From: G965276675 sp965276675
GTDB taxonomy: Bacteria; Acidobacteriota; Terriglobia; Terriglobales; Acidobacteriaceae
DNA length: 64,000 nt
Direction of reading: 5' to 3'
NCBI GenBank assembly: GCA_965276675.1
Contig: OZ255624.1
Coordinates: forward strand, 2,418,001-2,482,000
In this document: one piece after another, positions 62,759 to 64,000 of the stretch
Numbering within the stretch: position 1 is the first letter of the stretch
Layout of the letters: the number at the start of each line of letters is the position of its first letter
Translations under genes and position numbers: made by a program
Notes under the pieces: generated by a model
Told to the model about the DNA's origin: nothing
Database searches by the model: none
The model's input: only the letters and a program-made list of their open reading frames with translations

Positions 62759-63265
62759 ATGGACATCTATGAGCCGGTAATCGCGGAGATGAAGGCCCAA
62801 ATCGAAGAGTGCCAGCGCGTGATCGTGACACTTGAGATGATGCGCTCCAAGGGGGCAAGTGCAGCACCTGCATCTGGTGGGGTATCCACTTCCACGCCGC
62901 AGGGCGCACCCTTTAGCAAGGACGCGTTCTTCGGGATGACGATTGCAGAGAGCTCTAAGAAGTTCCTGACCGTTACGAAGAAGACCGCCACGGCCAAGAC
63001 GATTGCTGATGCTCTGGTCGCCGGTGGGTTCAAGACTTCGGCCAAGAACTTTGTGGAGACTGTCCGGTCAATCGTTTCGCGGCATCAATACTTTGCATTC
63101 GTGAATGGTGAGTTCGGCTTGGCGGATTGGTATCCGGGTCGTAAGGCGAACCCCAAGAAGTCCGTGGCTGGCGGTGCGCAACCCGACAATGAGCCGACAC
63201 CCGAAGACGTGGACGCCGTTATTGCTCAGGTTTCCACCGAGCCGCAGCAGCCTTCTGAGCAATAG
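62759..63265 (+). CDS. Transposon-borne coiled-coil / winged-helix-like protein of unknown function
   Basis: A 168-residue product. ATG 62759 is preceded by GAGG at seven bases, while an in-frame ATG at 62606 has no spacing for its ribosome binding site. The N-terminus is a short coiled coil (VIAEMKAQIEECQRVIVTLEMM), followed by a Ser/Ala/Gly linker. The compact domain at about 55-130 (AKTIADALVAGGFKTSAKNF, VETVRSIVSRHQYFAFVNGE) has the pattern of a HARE-HTH/winged-helix fold. The acidic C-terminus is disordered. It lies downstream of its own promoter and leader. No function is recognised. DNA or RNA binding is inferred, perhaps in control of transposition or of the leader. Confidence 0.75.
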   Translation: MDIYEPVIAEMKAQIEECQRVIVTLEMMRSKGASAAPASGGVSTSTPQGAPFSKDAFFGMTIAESSKKFLTVTKKTATAKTIADALVAGGFKTSAKNFVETVRSIVSRHQYFAFVNGEFGLADWYPGRKANPKKSVAGGAQPDNEPTPEDVDAVIAQVSTEPQQPSEQ

Positions 63266-63398
63266 CCTTCCGGCGCTCAGGACTCAAAGCATTAGCCCGC
63301 GCATGGCCCCTCTTGGCCGTGGCGGGCTGTATCTTTTTCTTAGGCTCTTCGCCTATCGACTGCTGCACAATTTTGAAGGCCAGCGTGTTCACGTCCAT
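63219..63398 (-). CDS. Small basic SPERR-motif protein in the IS1-family element
   Basis: A 59-residue ORF from ATG 63398 with an N-terminal helix (VNTLAFKIVQQSIGEE), a lysine/proline linker and a C-terminal ARANALSPERRKAIAQKAAA segment, a motif common in short basic bacterial proteins. It overlaps the last 47 bases of the 168-residue gene on the opposite strand. The same frame is open upstream into the dehydrogenase fragment, but only because the insertion joined them, and the sequence between 63399 and the junction is not conserved dehydrogenase. Function unknown. Nucleic-acid binding is likely from charge. Confidence 0.55.
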   Translation of the reverse strand: MDVNTLAFKIVQQSIGEEPKKKIQPATAKRGHARANALSPERRKAIAQKAAAARWKPEQ

Positions 63399-63448
63399 GA
63401 ATCCATCATCCGCCTTTAGGCAGATCGAACGCAAGCCCTGTGGATTCC

Positions 63449-63464
63449 AAACTTGACCAGTACC
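63449..63464 (-). repeat. Right terminal inverted repeat of the IS1-family element
   Basis: Read inward on the minus strand it is GGTACTGGTCAAGTTT, differing from the left end at one position. It directly abuts the right target duplication at 63465-63472. Confidence 0.85.
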
Positions 63465-64000
63465 GACAATCTCGGCGATATCTGCCGGCTGGATCTTTCG
63501 TTGCGCTTTCTCGCTGTCGCCGTCACCACCACCGAACCCGGTGTTTACGGAACCAGGAGCGACGACCGAGACGCGGATATTGTAAGGCCGGAGCTCCTCC
63601 GCAACAGAATACGTCAGACCATTCAGACCCCATTTCGATGCAGCGTAGGCGGCCCCGTCCTTCAGGGGATTCTTCCCAGCAAGCGACGATATGTTGATGA
63701 TATGGCCGGTCTGCGCCTCGATCATCATGGGAGCGAGCGCCCGGATGGTCAGATAGGGCGCCCGCAAATTAGTGTCAACGACCTCGTCGAAGCTCCGGAC
63801 GTCCATCTCATGCAGGGGCTGGCCGATGTGACCGACGCCAGCGCAGTTCACGACGATGTCGCAGCGGCCCTGTTGGCGCACCACAGCGGCTAAGTCGTTG
63901 ATCGACGTCTCCTGAAGCAGATCGCATGGAACCACCACCGCCTTCCCGCCGCCGCTCTCGATCGACTGCCGCACCACTTCGAGCTTGCCGCGGTCACGTG
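63465..64000 (-). pseudogene. Short-chain dehydrogenase/reductase, 5' part, split by IS1-family element and cut by window edge
   Basis: The frame is open to the window edge (RDRGKLEVVRQSIE) and includes SDR features: VNCAGVG (NNAG-like), VDTNLRAPYLTIRAL, the catalytic Ser in IINISSLAGKN, YxxxK in AAYAASKWGLNGL, and VVAPGSVNTGF. The N-terminal cofactor-binding TGxxxGIG lies outside the window. After DIAEIV the sequence turns into transposon DNA. The last 26 codons, including the stop, are found at 61374-61453. The truncated product, read through to 63219, keeps the catalytic triad but loses the C-terminal strand and gains a foreign tail, so it is probably non-functional. Confidence 0.85.

Larger units (their letters stand above)
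61454..63464. mobile_element. IS1-family element with passenger genes (2011 bp)
   Basis: The ends read inward GGTACTGGTAAAGTTT (61454-61469, plus strand) and GGTACTGGTCAAGTTT (63464-63449, minus strand), 15 of 16 identical. They are flanked by a perfect 8-bp duplication GACAATCT, so the boundaries are exact. The element contains an intact IS1-type transposase, a divergent promoter with a possible structured leader, a 168-residue protein and a 59-residue basic ORF. It splits a dehydrogenase gene. At 2 kb it is much longer than classical IS1 (about 770 bp) because of the cargo. Confidence 0.9.

Noticed and set aside
63219..63977. Single long ORF encoding an SDR fused to a basic SPERR tail
   Set aside because: The junction coincides with a transposon end and target duplication. 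The true SDR C-terminus lies at 61374-61453, so the fusion is an insertion artefact.
1..64000. CRISPR arrays, tRNA or rRNA genes
   Set aside because: No regularly spaced repeats, tRNA cloverleaf-like segments or rRNA sequence were recognised by reading. A dedicated scan was not possible.

Overview
The window is GC-rich, densely packed bacterial chromosome, most likely from an acidobacterium of the Terriglobales (Terriglobus/Granulicella/Edaphobacter type). This is inferred from gene content and not from a marker gene: a PadR regulator coupled to a duplicated MacB/FtsX orphan permease, large carboxypeptidase-domain TonB receptors, a MlaF-like ATPase with a deviant signature, and a bacillithiol deacetylase. 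No rRNA, tRNA or CRISPR was found.

Layout. 0.2-4.7 kb: beta-propeller lipoprotein, bshB1, and a response regulator/histidine kinase pair on the minus strand. 4.7-12.4 kb: a complete phosphate regulon, phoB-phoR-pstS-pstC-pstA-pstB-phoU, with a tandem 15-bp repeat before phoB and a strong hairpin between pstS and pstC. 12.4-18.8 kb: addB-addA recombination nuclease. 18.9-22.5 kb: a probable copper cluster (Cys/His/Met-rich exported peptide, TonB receptor, CusF-SCO fusion lipoprotein), then gluconokinase, a small membrane protein and an ABC exporter. 25.4-30.3 kb: an intergenic repeat patch, uvsE, a DHH phosphoesterase, a decayed SnoaL-like gene, and an ECF sigma/anti-sigma pair. 30.4-35 kb: tlyA, a recombinase-domain remnant, and a 3.16-kb IS1595-family element carrying an XRE-ImmA/DUF4411 toxin-antitoxin module. 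35-48.7 kb: nadK, an NtrC-type regulator/kinase/lipoprotein group, rhodanese, M20 dipeptidase, mobA, mlaF-like ATPase, a sugar-phosphate transferase, nadE and a DsbA-like protein. 48.9-60.8 kb: ADOP permease/PadR, a lone secretin, HAD phosphatase, Fis-like regulator, cvpA, purC and smc.

The clearest hidden structure is at 61.4-64 kb. An IS1-family element (61454-63464) has matching terminal inverted repeats and a perfect 8-bp target duplication (GACAATCT). It has split a short-chain dehydrogenase gene: removing the element and one duplication copy restores a continuous reading frame ending at 61374. Besides its transposase the element carries a consensus sigma-70 promoter, a leader of about 180 nt with four possible stems, a 168-residue coiled-coil/winged-helix-like protein of unknown function, and a small basic convergent ORF. 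This cargo is the best candidate for something undescribed. The IS1595-family element is built in a similar way, with cargo plus a small basic ORF converging on the transposase.
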